A DNA stretch of 64,000 bases from Paragonimus skrjabini miyazakii (GCA_014338405.1 JTDE01000729.1:70303-134302); one strand, 5' to 3'; shown: positions 47,589 to 59,837, numbered from the stretch's first letter. Numbers and translations: made by a program. The notes: generated by a model from the sequence alone, not told the origin.

Positions 47589-48184
47589 GTATTCCGGTTA
47601 GTCAACAGCATTTGCTATACGATGGTATCGAACTTCCGGACAGTACTGTTTTCATCCTTGCTAAAATCGGTCACGGAGCCTTACTCCGCCTTGTTCTCGG
47701 ATTGCAGTCAGGGCCACTCATCCGAGATGTACGCCTCGGGACGCGTGCTTCTACTTGTCACAAATCGTCACCGACTGTCTGTCCGATCCCCGTGAGTCAT
47801 TTTACCACTGCTGCGCATCGAGGCCCAACTATGATGTGGTCTTTATGTTGTGCGGCCGCCCTACAACAGCAAGGGAAACGTCATACTATGCCTTTGGTCT
47901 CTGTCCCCCGTCTGGTGCGTACTGGTTGCACAAGTCAGTTGGACCAATCGACGCCCGAGGATGAAGTAAGCCAGCTGGCTGAAATTCTCGGCTATGCTAT
48001 CGATGAAACGGAATTGGCCATTCAGTCAGACCCAACTTGTCCGGAGCGTGCGAATGGTTGGCCTACAATATATCGGCCGTCCGGTTCACCCCAAATGGAC
48101 CTTCGCAGGACGTCCATCTATGGTATTATCCCTTGGATGTTCTCGGCTGCGCCTCAACTGAATTGGGTTATGGACGAAAACAAT
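47589..48184 (+). CDS. ZFAND4: ZFAND4-like protein, exon with second half of ubiquitin-like domain
   Basis: The exon opens after acceptor CTTATTTGGTCCCCAG with GIPVSQQHLLYDGIELPD, then RLVLGLQSGPL. This follows the vertebrate ZFAND4 pattern GIP...QHL...ME, ...LKLVLAMRGGPI: the second half of the ubiquitin fold, ending in the diglycine-like position (SG here). It enters in phase 1. The frame stays open to a strong donor AAT|GTAAGT at 48185 (phase 0). Other in-frame donors are GAA|GTAAGC at 47966 (phase 0) and ATG|GTATTA at 48123 (phase 1, which would fit the exon at 48776). ZFAND4 (AN1-type zinc finger with ubiquitin-like domain) is an intracellular protein of poorly known role. The first half of the domain is upstream or outside the window. 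Confidence 0.75.
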
Positions 48185-48775
48185 GTAAGTACCGTTAACT
48201 ATATAAACGGCGCCCAAGATTTGATTGCTCTATGCAATTTATCAAATGATCTTTGCACAGAGTTTATTCACTTCCGTATGTTGAAATTGATTAATGAGCA
48301 AACTTCCCTTTTCTCGTAGTCATAATAATGTTTCACTCAACTCGAAAGGTGAAAGAGTAGTAGGCGATTGGACGTTAGTGGAATGAAATTTATTGCACTC
48401 AATTCAGCCGCACGTTCAATACATGGACTGTTCATGAGCGATCTATAGTGAGATGGAAAACGGGATAAATCCTGTTATTGATCTTGATCAGAGTGGATGC
48501 AGCTTTGAGAAACCTCCGTGTAGTAAACACTTAAACAGTTGCGGCCTTCAAGTACCTACTGAGGACATGGAGCACTTGAATGGATCGAAGTTGTATATAC
48601 TTGCGATCAAATGTTGAGCGTAGAGGATTGGGTTTGCTATTATACCTAATATAATTTGTGAGATATTCATTCTATCCACATTGACTGTCACAATTCAATC
48701 ATTCCTTCACTTCCGCATGTACACATTATTACGATACTGTCTATTCAATTGTATAGTGATGATATGCTGTCCCAG

Positions 48776-48954
48776 CGGACCCGTCAGAAACCGAACTTGG
48801 CGGTTACGTGAACTTTGTGTGTTATGGCAGTGCAGCTTCAAGTTTCCTTTCTATATCGATAGTCATACCACCTCTAGGACATTTTTGGAGGTCAAAATTC
48901 GCCTCGGTTAATCCTGTGCAACGTTCGCCGGAAGAACGTACGCGACCTATAAAT
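48776..48954 (+). CDS. ZFAND4: ZFAND4-like protein, candidate second visible exon
   Basis: After GTCCCAG at 48775 the phase-1 frame reads SETELGGYVNFVCYGSAASS and stays open to a stop at 49011. The stretch YVNFVCYG resembles the VTFLVYR stretch that follows the ubiquitin-like domain in vertebrate ZFAND4, as I remember that family. The likely donor is AAT|GTAGTT at 48955 (phase 0), which would join the exon at 54820 in frame. To be used, the upstream exon must end in phase 1 (48122) rather than at its best donor. Confidence 0.45.
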
Positions 48955-49606
48955 GTAGTTGAGTTATTCCTCGCTAGCTGTTGTGGTATTGACCAATTCA
49001 ATTGCATCTAAGACGTTAGCTAAACTGGAATTGCCGGTAGGAATCCGACCACGGTTCGGCACGGTTGATCAATAAACAGATATGGTGGTTTACAGTGTTC
49101 ACTCGGCGCGGGACAGATATGTAAGCAGATTTTATTGCAATTGTCCAAACTATCTATAAACTTGTACTGCCTGACTATTCACCCGTTTGGGAGTGAACGT
49201 AACAATTTGTTACCGCTATCGTGGCTTTTCTGACAAACGAGAATTCATCCTGCAATTCGTCATTCATTAGTTCTTACTTAACACGATTTCATGTAACTCA
49301 ATATTCTGATCGATAGTCCAACGTATTTGGCCATCTATCCGAATGTTGGGACGACCGAATGATCTCGTCTCAGAAGATTGGTTGAAAGGTTAGGCGTATC
49401 GAAATTCCAGGGTGACCGATACAGTGATGGACTAGACACTACCATAATTCCAAATATTGGTGGCCAAATTCTTTACTGTCTGCTGTTTAGTCAACTGGAA
49501 AAAGTGAATGTCCTTCTTATCTCTATCGTCAATGATTCTGATTAAGAGGACTTGATGTTTTCAGTAGTGTCCAGCCAAAATGACGAAATATGCCGAAAAG
49601 TAATAT
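48955..49606. other. intron sequence, no recognised feature
   Basis: Start of the large intron; no repeat recognised before the LTR. Confidence 0.3.
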
Positions 49607-50160
49607 TATGGTGGATGACTAAGTCGAAGGTGCGAGTATTCGAACACTTGGTGGAATACCTGAATGCAGTAGTGAGGTTTGTCCGAAAGCTCACAGCAAG
49701 CGGATTGCGGACAACACGAACTTCCATACGAGCCCATCGCTCAACGAAATCATCATTATCATAATCACAGACAGCAATACCTCGAAATCGAACCGACGGA
49801 CAACATATGCCGACAAAATGCGATGTGTGACCCGATCGGAGACGCATTTAGTTCGACACTCGAAGGAATATATCGACACGCTTGTGAGAAATGACCAAAG
49901 CCCACAGCGGATAGATTGCGAACAACACGGGCGACCGTACAACGAAATCGGAACAATGGACGAGGAGTGGCAAGCGAAAATACCCCAACAGAAGACGTCA
50001 GCCACACACACAAACTGGGCAATACACTGGATGCGTGAGTGGAAACTGGGGATGTGTGGTGGACCAAAATTCCGGTTCATAAACGCGAGCGCGCGCGTGG
50101 TGTGGAATCGAGCAAGTTGGACATTGAAGATCGTGCTTTGTTGAACGACTTTTTGTTACA
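49607..50160 (+). mobile_element. Solo LTR, family 2, two-unit copy, intronic
   Basis: Aligns with the reverse complements of 10660-11190 and 58566-58921. The first base pair is TA instead of TG (TATGGTGGAT) and it ends GTTACA. It carries the internal tandem duplication, as the 10 kb copy does: blocks begin near 49620 and 49816. ATAT precedes it, but CTCT follows, so the target duplication is not intact. It lies in the first large intron of the ZFAND4-like gene, in sense orientation. Confidence 0.7.
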
Positions 50161-53100
50161 CTCTCACGGCCCGCCGTTCATTCACGATTGTCATGAGTAC
50201 AATCAGAAGGTACCGTTGGTCGAGCCGCCACTCATTGCAACAGTGACGTTGGATATCCCCTGAGGATGGGAGATTATCAAAAAAGACAAATGGATGAAAA
50301 TGGATAAGCAGTAGAACTGAAAATGTTGTCTGTTCAAGAGGGCCACTAACTGAGGCACGTTAACACCCAGAACAGTGTTTTTCTCACTATTGATTCAAGT
50401 GACTATCAGATCCTCAACCGGTATTACTCAGCATCAGTGTTCAAGTCGTTTCACAACGTTGGCCACTTATCTTGGCCCCATCGTTCATCATGTCCTGATG
50501 CACATCTTTGTAGTCACTCTTGCCAAAACATTATTAGGTTTATAGAACTGCAGACACCTTCAAATCTTTAATTACGTTTCTAGGACGTGGCATCGGACAG
50601 TACAGAAACATATCGCAGTGCCCATCACGAACAAATAAAGCAGTATCGGTACTCTGGTCGATACCGGTGGTTAAATTTTCGGAAATAATTTGTGCTGATC
50701 GCGTCAGTGATTTCTGTTCAACTATGTCGGTGTTCAGGATACGGTTTGCAGTCAAGTAAAACCGTAAACAGATAGTGGAAATCGAAAGATCAATGAACCA
50801 TAGACGTTTGACAAAGGCTACTCAGGCGATCCATACTGAAGATGGAATGCACGCACTTAAAAGCACATAACAGACAAACCGTGGTTTTATTGTCAAACAG
50901 AAAAAGTATTCCCAATCCGAATCTGATTATCCCCCAAAACACTTTATCAAAGTAACCTTTACCGACAGTATGAAGACTCACCATACATCAACGAATTTTT
51001 TTGTCTTATTGGTTCGTCGAGTCAAACTGGTTTGAATAGTAGACCCAGGTTTATATTGGCAGATTTAACGGTTTGGTGTCCTAACTACCAGCACTTAGCG
51101 TTCCTATTGTGAGAAATATCTCCCAGAGGGCGCAGCTCAGTGGTTAATGCTGTGACGCTCTATTTGTTTACTTCGCTACTCAAACCGAATGTTTATGTTG
51201 ATCAAATGCACCTATACTTGCATCATTTAGAACGGAGTATTCCGTAGAATTTCAAATGAGTGTCGTATTCCTTACCTGAAACTAAGCTATATTTCAGTCT
51301 TCCACTAAATGTTGTATCCCGATATCTGTCCACTAAACCCGTGACTCAGTCTAGTCCTTGTATTCATAACAGTTCGTGACGCACTCTGAAAACCATACAT
51401 CTTCTGTGCAATGGATTACTATCCATTTCCATATCGAACCGTTGTACCAGGGCTCAAATGAGTTTGCCTCAATTTATAAACGCCACTTGCCGAAAGTATG
51501 CCTTTTCGGATGAAACCCTACGGTCAGAAGAGCCCCTTGGAACGAAAAACGTCAGATGTGTCAAAATGGACCACCCGTCATGCTGTCGTGAGAAATGCAC
51601 CTTTCGACATAAGCAAACTCCAAATAGAAATACATTCTGGGTTTAACCGTGCCATACGTGTTACTGGACCGTTTATCCGAGTTGTGTCCGAAGCTAGTTA
51701 GACTGACCGTTCGTACATGTGCAGACTAGAGCACATCGATCGGTCCAGCCAGTCTGGCGCAAACATTGGTCCACGAAAAGCAACAGCCACGCGTTCGTGT
51801 GTTATGGCGTACGAAGCCGTCGACCTCCGGCCTGATCAACACTTCGACTCGAACACCGTGGGTGCTTCGATTACCCATTGTTTTGCACCACACCACCGAG
51901 GTGGACAGGCTGTTCTCCAGTCGTAGCAAAGAACAAATTGCCAGGGTTTGTTTGTCCGCTTAGCGAAGTCGCACGGACCGGTGAATTTGGCTGTGTACTT
52001 GCTTCGATCAATCAGGCCACGGCGCAGGTCAATGCGCATGCGCACGCATTTCTAACTAACGCTTCTGTTGTTCCGTAGCATAGTCCCTCCATATGTTAAA
52101 TTAAATCGGATATCAACAACATTTTTACATCTCCTTGTCTCACACTTACATTGGCACTGAGGCTATTCAGGATCGGTTTGGCTATAACGTTTTGCTTAGT
52201 CTTGATTTGTTTCATTTTTTTTATTACTCACTTTGCATGATAAATTTGAAATACACATTTCTCGCCTGGAGTAAGAAAAAGTGACAACCGCTCAGTTTAA
52301 ACGTTTTCTTCATGTCTGAGTGATTATCACTATTCGGTGACTTTCCACTACACAACTACGTCCCATACATATGGTGGACGGCGGTGATAAAAATGAATGC
52401 ATGTTAGTGCTGGTGTTGGCAGAATTTACCTGGTGTCACTTATTGTCTTGATATGTGATATTGAACGTATCTTCTGCGAACCCGGCTGAGAATTGCAATT
52501 ACAAACACGGACCTTTCGAATAAATTGATAACATTTCTAAGGCATCGAGTCCTTTCAAGCTATTTGCATAGAATGGGTAGAATACAGAAATTATGATGGT
52601 CAGTCGTAAATGTATGTGTTACAAAAACGAAAGACAACAGGGTTTAAGTGAAACAGTTGGAAGTACACATCAAGTTGGATCGTGAGGATAATACTCATGG
52701 CGGAATGTGTGACACGCAACGATTGACATTCAGTTGTTTTTAAGCATACATAGCCGGCTGTCTACGGCTTAACAAAAAAGCTTCAACCTACCTGATAATT
52801 TGCGAACTACGGGTATTTACCGAGACCATAGACGATGGTGCGATCTGTAGTCGAACTGTGTGTTAAATGTTGAGAACTCTGTGTTCTTTGTCAATACTTT
52901 CGAGAAGCATGAAAGTTTCAAGCATTACCATGACAAGGTAGTGCTAAGAGGCACATTTCCTAACGACGTAGCCAGGACGCATCACGCCATATCAATCGAT
53001 CGACCCAGTTCGATTGGTATGGTCACGGATGGTGGTATGGTTTCATTCTGATTGCAGCCACGCGGTCGAACGCCTGTGCACTATCTGGTTTTCTGTGTGT

Positions 53101-53435
53101 TGTGTGCTTTCTTGCGGTTGCTTTCAAATGCTCTCTGTAACACGATTTATATTAACGCCCTGACCGTATCATCTGATTTGATTTGCTTCGCATCATTTCG
53201 GCCATGTCTAGTAATCGTTTCGCCCTATAAATTTAGGACCCTGTGACCTATTTCTGACTCGTTCTTCCGAAGAACATTGTTGCCGCTTCTTTTCTTCTCA
53301 GTTTCATGTCAGACGGTTGAGCACCCAATAAAAGAGACTATCCGATAGGTAGTCAAACTAAAGTAGTCAACAAAAAAGAAGTCAGATGCCTTATGTTGAC
53401 CGGAATCGAGTACCTTTGCTACGCGTTTCATTTTA
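50161..53435. other. intron sequence; GC-richer block at 51500-52080
   Basis: The block 51500-52080 has many overlapping frames on both strands and higher GC than its surroundings, but no motif. A weak tRNA-like A box (GCTCAGTGGTTAATGC) lies near 51135, perhaps a very old SINE-B. Frames at 52860-53246 are not called. Confidence 0.3.
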
Positions 53436-54236
53436 GGTGTGCTTAGTAAGTTGAGCGACCAAGCTGGTTTGTATGGAATGCGCTTTGCACCTTCAAAGTG
53501 CAAAGTGTTGCTTCAAGACTGGGGCACTTCAACTCCTACTTTCTTCATTACAGGTAATCCGCTTGAGACTGTAGACAGTTTCGCATACTTGGGTAGCACT
53601 ATCTCGTCAGCCTGTAATATTGCTGATGAAATGTCAGCGAGGATTGCAAAGGCACAAGCTGCCTTTGCCAAACTGCGTCATCTGTGGCGTTGAAAAGACG
53701 TCTGGTTGTCGCTGAAAGGAAGAGTATATAAGGCATGTGTACGTTCCATTCTGCTGTATGGTTCAGAAACGTGGCCTGTTCACAAAGAAGATATCAACAG
53801 GCTTGCTGTGTTTGACCATCGTTGTCTCCCCCAATTGGCCCACATTAAGTGGACTGATCGCGTGATCAATGTGGCAGTTTGCCGGCGCGTATTCCGAAAC
53901 GCTGGGGATGCGCGATCAATTAGTCAGTTAATTACGGTACACAGCTTGTGATGGTTGGGTCACGTACTCCGTATGTCATCTGATCGTTTACCGTACCGGG
54001 CGTTATATGCTGAGACCACCAACGGTTGGGTCAAACCACGTGGTGGTCAAGCAAGAACGTGGTCACAAAATATGAAGACCTTGACTACTCCACTGAGCAA
54101 AGTGCGTGGGTGTCGCTTGCCTGGATGGGATCCTCGTGATCACTCAAACTGCTGGTTAGAGACGCTATCCGAGATGGCGATGTGTCGCAGTCAATGGCGG
54201 ACCTGTATCCATACGATTTCCGTTTCTTCTTGTTAG
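53436..54236 (+). pseudogene. RTE/SR2-type retrotransposon, 3' part, two stop codons
   Basis: One reading frame runs from 53439 to 54236 and encodes the region after the RT palm: GLYGMRFAPSKCKVLLQDW, FAYLGSTISSACNIADEMSA, SILLYGSETWPV, FDHRCLPQLAHIKW, LGHVLRMSSDRLP, and a C-terminus with LPGWDPRDHSNCWLETLSEM. This is the pattern of trematode RTE elements. The frame is broken only by TGA at 53697 and 53949. The element is 5'-truncated, as is usual for LINEs, and is followed after about 120 bp by a (TGA)n tail. It lies in an intron of the ZFAND4-like gene, in sense orientation. Confidence 0.85.
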
Positions 54237-54354
54237 TCTTCTCTCAATAATTTTCGGCCTTCTCAGTAACGTTTTCTTCTAAGATATTCTACGTCACTGT
54301 TGAGGTGAGCGGCGGCCCGAGCCACAGTACCTTTTGGTCAGACTCATGGCTGTT

Positions 54355-54388
<34 letters not shown>

Positions 54389-54390
54389 GT
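54355..54390 (+). repeat. (ATG/TGA)n tail of the RTE element
   Basis: Twelve ATG units. RTE elements end in short tandem repeats rather than poly(A), so this is taken as the 3' end of the element that begins at 53436. Confidence 0.85.
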
Positions 54391-54819
54391 AAGTTTAACA
54401 GCTCTTGTACACATTGCGGTGTCATTCAATCAATATAAAAGCTCCTTGTGCGTTTGCCGTTTCTGACGGATATGGTGATGCAACAAAGCAAGAGTGGGTT
54501 GAAGAATGAAGTATTGTACATGATGCAGTGTTATAATGGGTTGAATAATCGGAACAGACTAATCGGAAGATTTCTGTGAATGGAGTGGTGACTGTCGGCT
54601 GCTGCGACGATGTTCACGTGGACACTCGTCATAGTGTACGGCCGCCGTCGAATGCTCCAGTCTTTACCCCTGCTACCCGTTTTGTGTGTTAATTCTGAGG
54701 ATAGATCGCTTGGCCCCCAGTCGTAGATCGAGCTAGCTGTCCACCGCTTCCTTGGTAGTCACCGGGATCACCTCTATGTACCTTTTCTTGAGTTGTGATG
54801 GACACTTACCAATTTGCAG

Positions 54820-54999
54820 GTCAATCACAAATGGATGATTGAAATCAGGCTGAGACAAGGAAGCGTAACGGCTGAAGAAATTGATTATGAACCTGACTCT
54901 CATCGTTTACCAGGCCAACGTTATTCCATCAGTTGTTGTTGCTCGTTAATGTTTGCAGCCTCTGGTGTGAAAAAGGCCAAGTTTGCTGTGCTGTCATGT
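54820..54999 (+). CDS. ZFAND4: ZFAND4-like protein, candidate exon
   Basis: Acceptor CAATTTGCAG at 54819, entry in phase 0. The peptide starts VNHKWMIEIRLRQGSVTAEE and includes DYEPDSHRLPG. The likely donor is CATGT|GTAATT at 55000 (phase 0). The entry phase fits both candidate upstream exits (48184 and 48954). In the vertebrate protein a basic, helix-like segment lies after the ubiquitin-like region; that comparison is loose. The frame continues open to 55227, so the donor is a choice rather than forced. Confidence 0.45.
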
Positions 55000-55162
55000 G
55001 TAATTAAGGCCGCACTGTGGTTTATAGCTGACATTTATACGACAGATAGAAGTGCACGTATCATCGATCGGTTTTCCCGTACAGTTTTCGATTTCCTTTA
55101 TTACAAACCTAGCAACTCGGCTGCAGTCTTATTTTTTTTATTAAATGGACATGTATTTTTAG

Positions 55163-55597
55163 GCCTTAGAAATCGTGTTATTCCAATCGGACTATCCTCC
55201 CCTCATGCAGGTCGACCATTCGACTGACATCAATCCGATTATCCTTTCATCTGAAGAACTTCCCCGAATCGATACGTCAGCTGATGATCAAAGCACTTTC
55301 CAGCTTTCCGACTCTACCCTGGAAACAAAAGCATGCTCCACTGATTCGACTGATTCTTCGAAATCAGAATTCATCATTCGATCCACAGAGTGTGACGAAG
55401 TGGACAGGTCCAAGTACGCCACAGATACCACTTCCACATCAATGGCACTCACAGATAACAGTAATCCCACCGGTGACCAAACGACCCGTATACACCATAA
55501 GCGTTGGATGGCCCCTTCTTCTATGACAATGTTTCTTTCAAAGGCAACTCCAGTTCCATCTTTTGGACCAATTCCAGTGCTCGACCTGACTCCGTAC
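55163..55597 (+). CDS. ZFAND4: ZFAND4-like protein, Ser/Thr/Asp-rich exon
   Basis: Acceptor with a long T tract (GTATTTTTAG at 55162), entry in phase 0, open for 145 codons. A second AG at 55210 is also in phase. The peptide is acidic and Ser/Thr-rich (for example ACSTDSTDSSKSEF), as in a disordered linker, and ends MFLSKATPVPSFGPIPVLDL. The donor CCGTAC|GTGCAA at 55598 keeps phase 0 into the next candidate at 56023. A stop follows at 55616 if the donor is not used. Linker composition fits the long low-complexity middle of ZFAND4. Confidence 0.5.
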
Positions 55598-55940
55598 GTG
55601 CAATCAATCCGGTTGTAAATCTGTTTTCTATTCTGGGAGCTCAAGCGCATGCACAGCACATTACCTTTGGGTGATCGATCGCCTGTGTGTTTTAATGTTT
55701 GTGCTAAACAATGTTCATAGAGAGCCGTGAGGGCTATCTTCATCCGGTCATCCAGGTTTTAATTGAGTAACGAGTTACATCTAATAGTTTTACTTGATGA
55801 TCACACTTGCTTAGGCAATGTCTTGGTAGGTTATTCAGTTTGCTCTTGCAGCGTCCCAGAACAGAGGCGTATGATGATACGGTGAAAATATCCTTAATAA
55901 CCAGTTATATGGTCATTACGATTGCCATATCAGTTCGCCT

Positions 55941-55941
<1 letters not shown>

Positions 55942-55973
<32 letters not shown>
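55942..55973. repeat. (TAA)n microsatellite, intronic
   Basis: About ten TAA/AAT units between two candidate ZFAND4-like exons. Confidence 0.95.
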
Positions 55974-56022
55974 GAAAATCTTCCCTCGCGGCCATGAGAT
56001 AAATACTTATGTGAATTTACAG

Positions 56023-56155
56023 CTTCAGGCAGTATTTATGAATAATCATCATAATAGCTCAGCACGAAGACTGTTAAAATCTCCAAGCTTAAGGCGGCCC
56101 AACGAAATCCAGTCCGCCTATGATCCTAACAAACGACCATGGACCGTACTAACGA
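56023..56155 (+). CDS. ZFAND4: ZFAND4-like protein, candidate exon
   Basis: Acceptor GAATTTACAG at 56022, entry in phase 0. The peptide starts LQAVFMNNHHNSSARRLLKS and includes SLRRPNEIQSAYDPNKRPWT. A donor ACGA|GTATAA at 56156 gives exit phase 1, which is the entry phase needed by the AN1 exon at 59838. If unused, the frame ends at TGA 56232. The phase match at both ends is the main support. Confidence 0.45.
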
Positions 56156-56339
56156 GTATAATGGATCGGGTTGCTTTTTATCCTGTCATTAATACTGACG
56201 AAGTCGTAGAGGGTGGTCCTGTTTTTTATTGAATGAACATCACTCACAAATGAGTGCAGTTTTCGTATTCTGATAAATTTTTCAGCCAACCCCATACGAG
56301 AAAAAACACCATATTAGAGCTTCGCCTTCGTTATAACTC

Positions 56340-56435
56340 TTCAGTAGTGCATATCTTCGCCATAGTGAAGATCTGAATTCCGACCATGCTGTCACAAAGC
56401 AACGATGCTTACCACTGTGCCATAGAACTGAGGTT
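56340..56435 (-). mobile_element. SINE-B head (tRNA-like), intronic, antisense
   Basis: On the minus strand TGGCACAGTGGTAAGCATCG (A-box region), then a B-box relic (GTCGGAATTC), then GAAGATATGCACTACTGAAG, matching GATATGCACTAC of the 3 kb copy. It lies in an intron of the ZFAND4-like gene. Confidence 0.5.
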
Positions 56436-56757
56436 AAGCTGAAAAATTGTAGCAATGCAAGACTGCAATCAGTTTTGAGTGCTACTTAACTCAGAATTGT
56501 CTAAAGCAGAATCAACAGTCTTATGGATGCAGTGATGCTACCATATCTGAAAGCATTTTCAACTGACAGTGTGAGTTATCGCGTTGTCTCATCCTATTAG
56601 ACGGTACTACTTGACTGTGTAAAACAGCTGAGGTTTCTGTGATAGGGTTTTGTTATCACGGAACTTGAAAAGTTGGCTGAATACACAACGTTGTACATGT
56701 CGCCGGAGGTAGAACTGCATCTACAAAATGCTTCTAGTAGGCTAGTGTGTTCTGTAG

Positions 56758-57019
56758 TTGCGACGTCAGTTACCCGGAAATAACTAAAATTAACATAACC
56801 ACTCTGATGATAGAACATCACAATGATTTGGTTTTCACAGCAGCTGGTGCAGATCACATCATTTGTACTTCGTTTGATCAAAGTGAATACCGCATTGATT
56901 CAATTAACTGTTTCCTGGTTGTGTCAACCGATCATAGCGTGTTCCAGCTGAATGAAGCTTTACTTACCACGCCGTTTGATGGACGTTTCCTATGCCCTCG
57001 TTGCTCAGTTTCTGACTGA
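56758..57019 (+). CDS. Open segment in the ZFAND4-like intron, coding status unclear
   Basis: A + frame from an AG at 56757 (GTGTTCTGTAG) is open for 87 codons to TGA at 57019. An internal acceptor-like site, GATTTGGTTTTCACAG, lies near 56838. The peptide contains IICTSFDQSEYRIDSINCFL and ends FLCPRCSVSD. Composition is protein-like, but the entry phase does not fit the neighbouring candidate exons and no donor is evident. It could be an alternative last exon or chance. Confidence 0.25.
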
Positions 57020-58565
57020 GTGCTTTATATTACTAATGAGTACTTTATGCTTGCTGGTAGGTAATCTCACAACAAACGACGAGACGAAACGGACCGGTTA
57101 CTCTAATATGAACTGCAACGTTTGAGGGAATGACACAACCGATGAGTGGTAGCGATGTGATCGATTTGCGTCCATGTATGAGGTGCACACAGCCATCTCT
57201 GCGTGGCATGCTGTCATCATTTGTTGGGGAATGTGGATATGAGAAGCACCAATGTTTCTCAGTTGTCTTAGTTTGAAGAGAGGGAGAGTAGTTAGCAGCT
57301 GAGGGGGAGTAGAGAAAGTGAAAATGAGTGAATTAGTCTGGCAGGACAAATATAACTTCTGATATTTCCCGGTCGTTTATACCGTGGAAAAGGACTGGTT
57401 TAAGAGACTTCATCCCGAGTTTCTTTAAGAGACCCTACCTGGAACCAATGGTTTAAGAGTCTGACCTATCTAGCACTGCGAGGTTTGCCTAGCCCTAGGA
57501 TGCAGTGAACAAAACGGATATCTGATTCTCATCGTTATCGCATGCAGTGCATTTAGTCGGAGTTACGTCAAGCTTTTGAACTACCATGAAAGTGGTCCGA
57601 CCGTATTGAACAATGGGCCGACAGTAACAGTTAACCGTTGAGCGACCGGAGTGCTGTTTTCTATGTGTTTACCTCGTCTTACTCCTTCGATTGCTGCAAC
57701 TGTGAACATCGTTTTGTTGTGTGCTCATAGGATCGCGTCCCACAACTTAAACAGTTCCATCTTTCTGTGTCAAATAATTTCACGATGTTGTTCATTGTTG
57801 TCCTTGTCGACAGCAACATATCAGTGGCGGACATGACCGCTTAAATGCCATACAACCAAGGTAGGTATAAAAGTCATAGTTTAGAAATAAAAGAGAGGCA
57901 GTGCTAGAATCCAATTTCTAATAAAACTTCCATGTACGAAGTAAAGTTCACAATTAAAGTACCTGTATTTAGCATTAAAACAACCGGATTCTAAGCGTGA
58001 ATGTAGCAGCATCCACAGAACAACTTCTTCGCGGTTTTCACTTGCACCACAGACAATTTGCTCAAACAGCGGCAACATTCAAGTCACTGTGAGTCCAAGT
58101 GGATGTTATCAATCCTTGCAGTTCAAGGTAGCCATCTCCTCACCATTTTACGGGATATCTCCCGAATCTTCGGAATCCAGTTTCTGGAGTTCCATGCTCG
58201 GAACATTTCCAACTCTGCCTGAAATTTTCTCAACTCCATAATCCTCATTATTAATCAGGTTCTATTTTGTGTTCAATTTACTCGTGGAAATGACCTCGAT
58301 TTGATTCAGACAAACGGATGCGTACATTTACTGCTGAGTACCTATATACTCTATGTCTATGCTCACCTTTGAAATCTAAACTTTTCTTTCGCTCCGTTAC
58401 GTGGGGGAGGGGTGTATGAGGAGTGAGTTTTTGAAGAACAACCTATAATAAAGACAATAAAACTGATGGATATTAAATGATAAGTGGCAGTACGATTAGA
58501 GCATTGTGATCGGGTTTATACTGAAATGATTGTTTGTAGCAGTGATAGAAAAATATCGTACATAT
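57020..58565. other. intron sequence, no recognised feature
   Basis: Only short frames; no repeat recognised before the LTR. Confidence 0.3.
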
Positions 58566-58921
58566 TGTAGTGAAAAGGCGTTCAATAGGGCACAACCTTC
58601 ATTGCCCAACTCGCTCGATCCCACGCGACGCGCGCGCTCGTGTTTATAAACCGGAATTCCGGTCCACAACACACCCCCGGTTTCCACTCACGAATCGTGT
58701 GTACTTCTGCCCGGTTTGTATGTAGCCAGCGCGTTCTATCGGAGATTTTTCGCATATCATTCCTCGTCTGCTGGTTCGATCTTGTTGGGCGATAGCTCGT
58801 CCGGTCGCCCATGTTGTCCATAATACACTCGCTGTGATCATTTGGACGTATCTCACCACCGCGTTGAGGCATTCTACCGAGAGTTTGAATACTCGCACCT
58901 CTGATTTGGTAGTCGACCACA
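58566..58921 (-). mobile_element. Solo LTR, family 2, short (one-unit) copy, intronic
   Basis: On the minus strand it starts TGTGGTCGAC and ends TCACTACA (TG...CA), 356 bp, with ATAT at both flanks (58562-58565 and 58922-58925). It lacks the internal duplication present in the copies at 10.7 and 49.6 kb. A GC-rich stretch with alternating CG (GAGCGCGCGCG) lies near 58630. It lies antisense in the last visible intron of the ZFAND4-like gene. Confidence 0.8.
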
Positions 58922-58925
58922 ATAT

Positions 58926-59837
58926 GACCGTCTGGATAATGTATAAGGCAGTATGATCCTCTTGCCTTTGTACTTATATCTAGTCGATTTATGTTTTCTT
59001 ATCTCGGTAGTCAGTTTATTGACTCCTCATCATCACTGACAGCAGCCTATCTATAGTTAATACTGGCGTTTAACCGTCATACACCCCAGATAACTGATAA
59101 CCCAAAGTCTACCTTCTGCAGAGAAATGCCGAGAAAGGAACTAGTCTCAATGCAGAAGGAGTTTACGTCCAAACTCAAACATTCCATATCACGGTGACCG
59201 TACCTTGCAAAACTACTACCGCGTTACAATTGGGAGTAGGGAGGTGTCTGCGAGATAACCTGCTTGAGGTGTTCATTTCAGTCGAATAACGGTGTCATTC
59301 ACATCACTGAGTCTGTTTAGCTACAATGTCTCATACTGTCTCCATACAGTAGTTATAGGTCACGGGAGCCTCCGTCTAGGAGACAAAACCGAGCTACGGT
59401 GGCTGAACTGCTGATAGCTGTGGCTAATTCTCCATTTCAAGTGGTTTATCCTCTTCGAACCTTAAGCCAGTAATATTTAACACCGGTGAGCAGTGTTCAG
59501 CGTAAGCAGGACGATCGGGTGATCTTCCCAGTACACGGCCTCACCTTAAGTGCTTTCGGTAGTCTACCCATTGTGTAATTGTTAATTCTGTTCCAAATTA
59601 GTCTAGTATGATTTTCTTTTCACATGCACAAGCCTGGAGTCTGATGTGCATCAGTCTGTCAAGCTGCGTTGTTCCTCTGTTTCTGTCTTACGCTACGTAT
59701 ATGCCAAAAGTAGTGTATCCCATCAAAACTGCAAGCGAATTAATAGTTCCAATGATAATCTCAAACTGCTGTACCTAATTCCAATTCTCCTTCTGTTTTT
59801 CTCTCTAAACCGGCGCGCAGTAATAACTTTACCCCAG
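58926..59837. other. intron sequence, no recognised feature
   Basis: No repeat recognised. An overlapping 127-codon frame begins at 59646 and runs antiphase over the AN1 exon; it is not preferred. Confidence 0.3.

Noticed and set aside
49542..50144. Several frames of 70-129 codons on both strands
   Set aside because: They fall within or at the edge of the family-2 LTR copy; high GC makes all frames open by chance.
51120..51220. SINE-B copy near GCTCAGTGGTTAATGC
   Set aside because: Only the A-box-like word is convincing; B box and tail are not visible.
51458..52078. Coding exons in the GC-richer block
   Set aside because: Five or more mutually overlapping frames on both strands, none with a motif or good splice pair.
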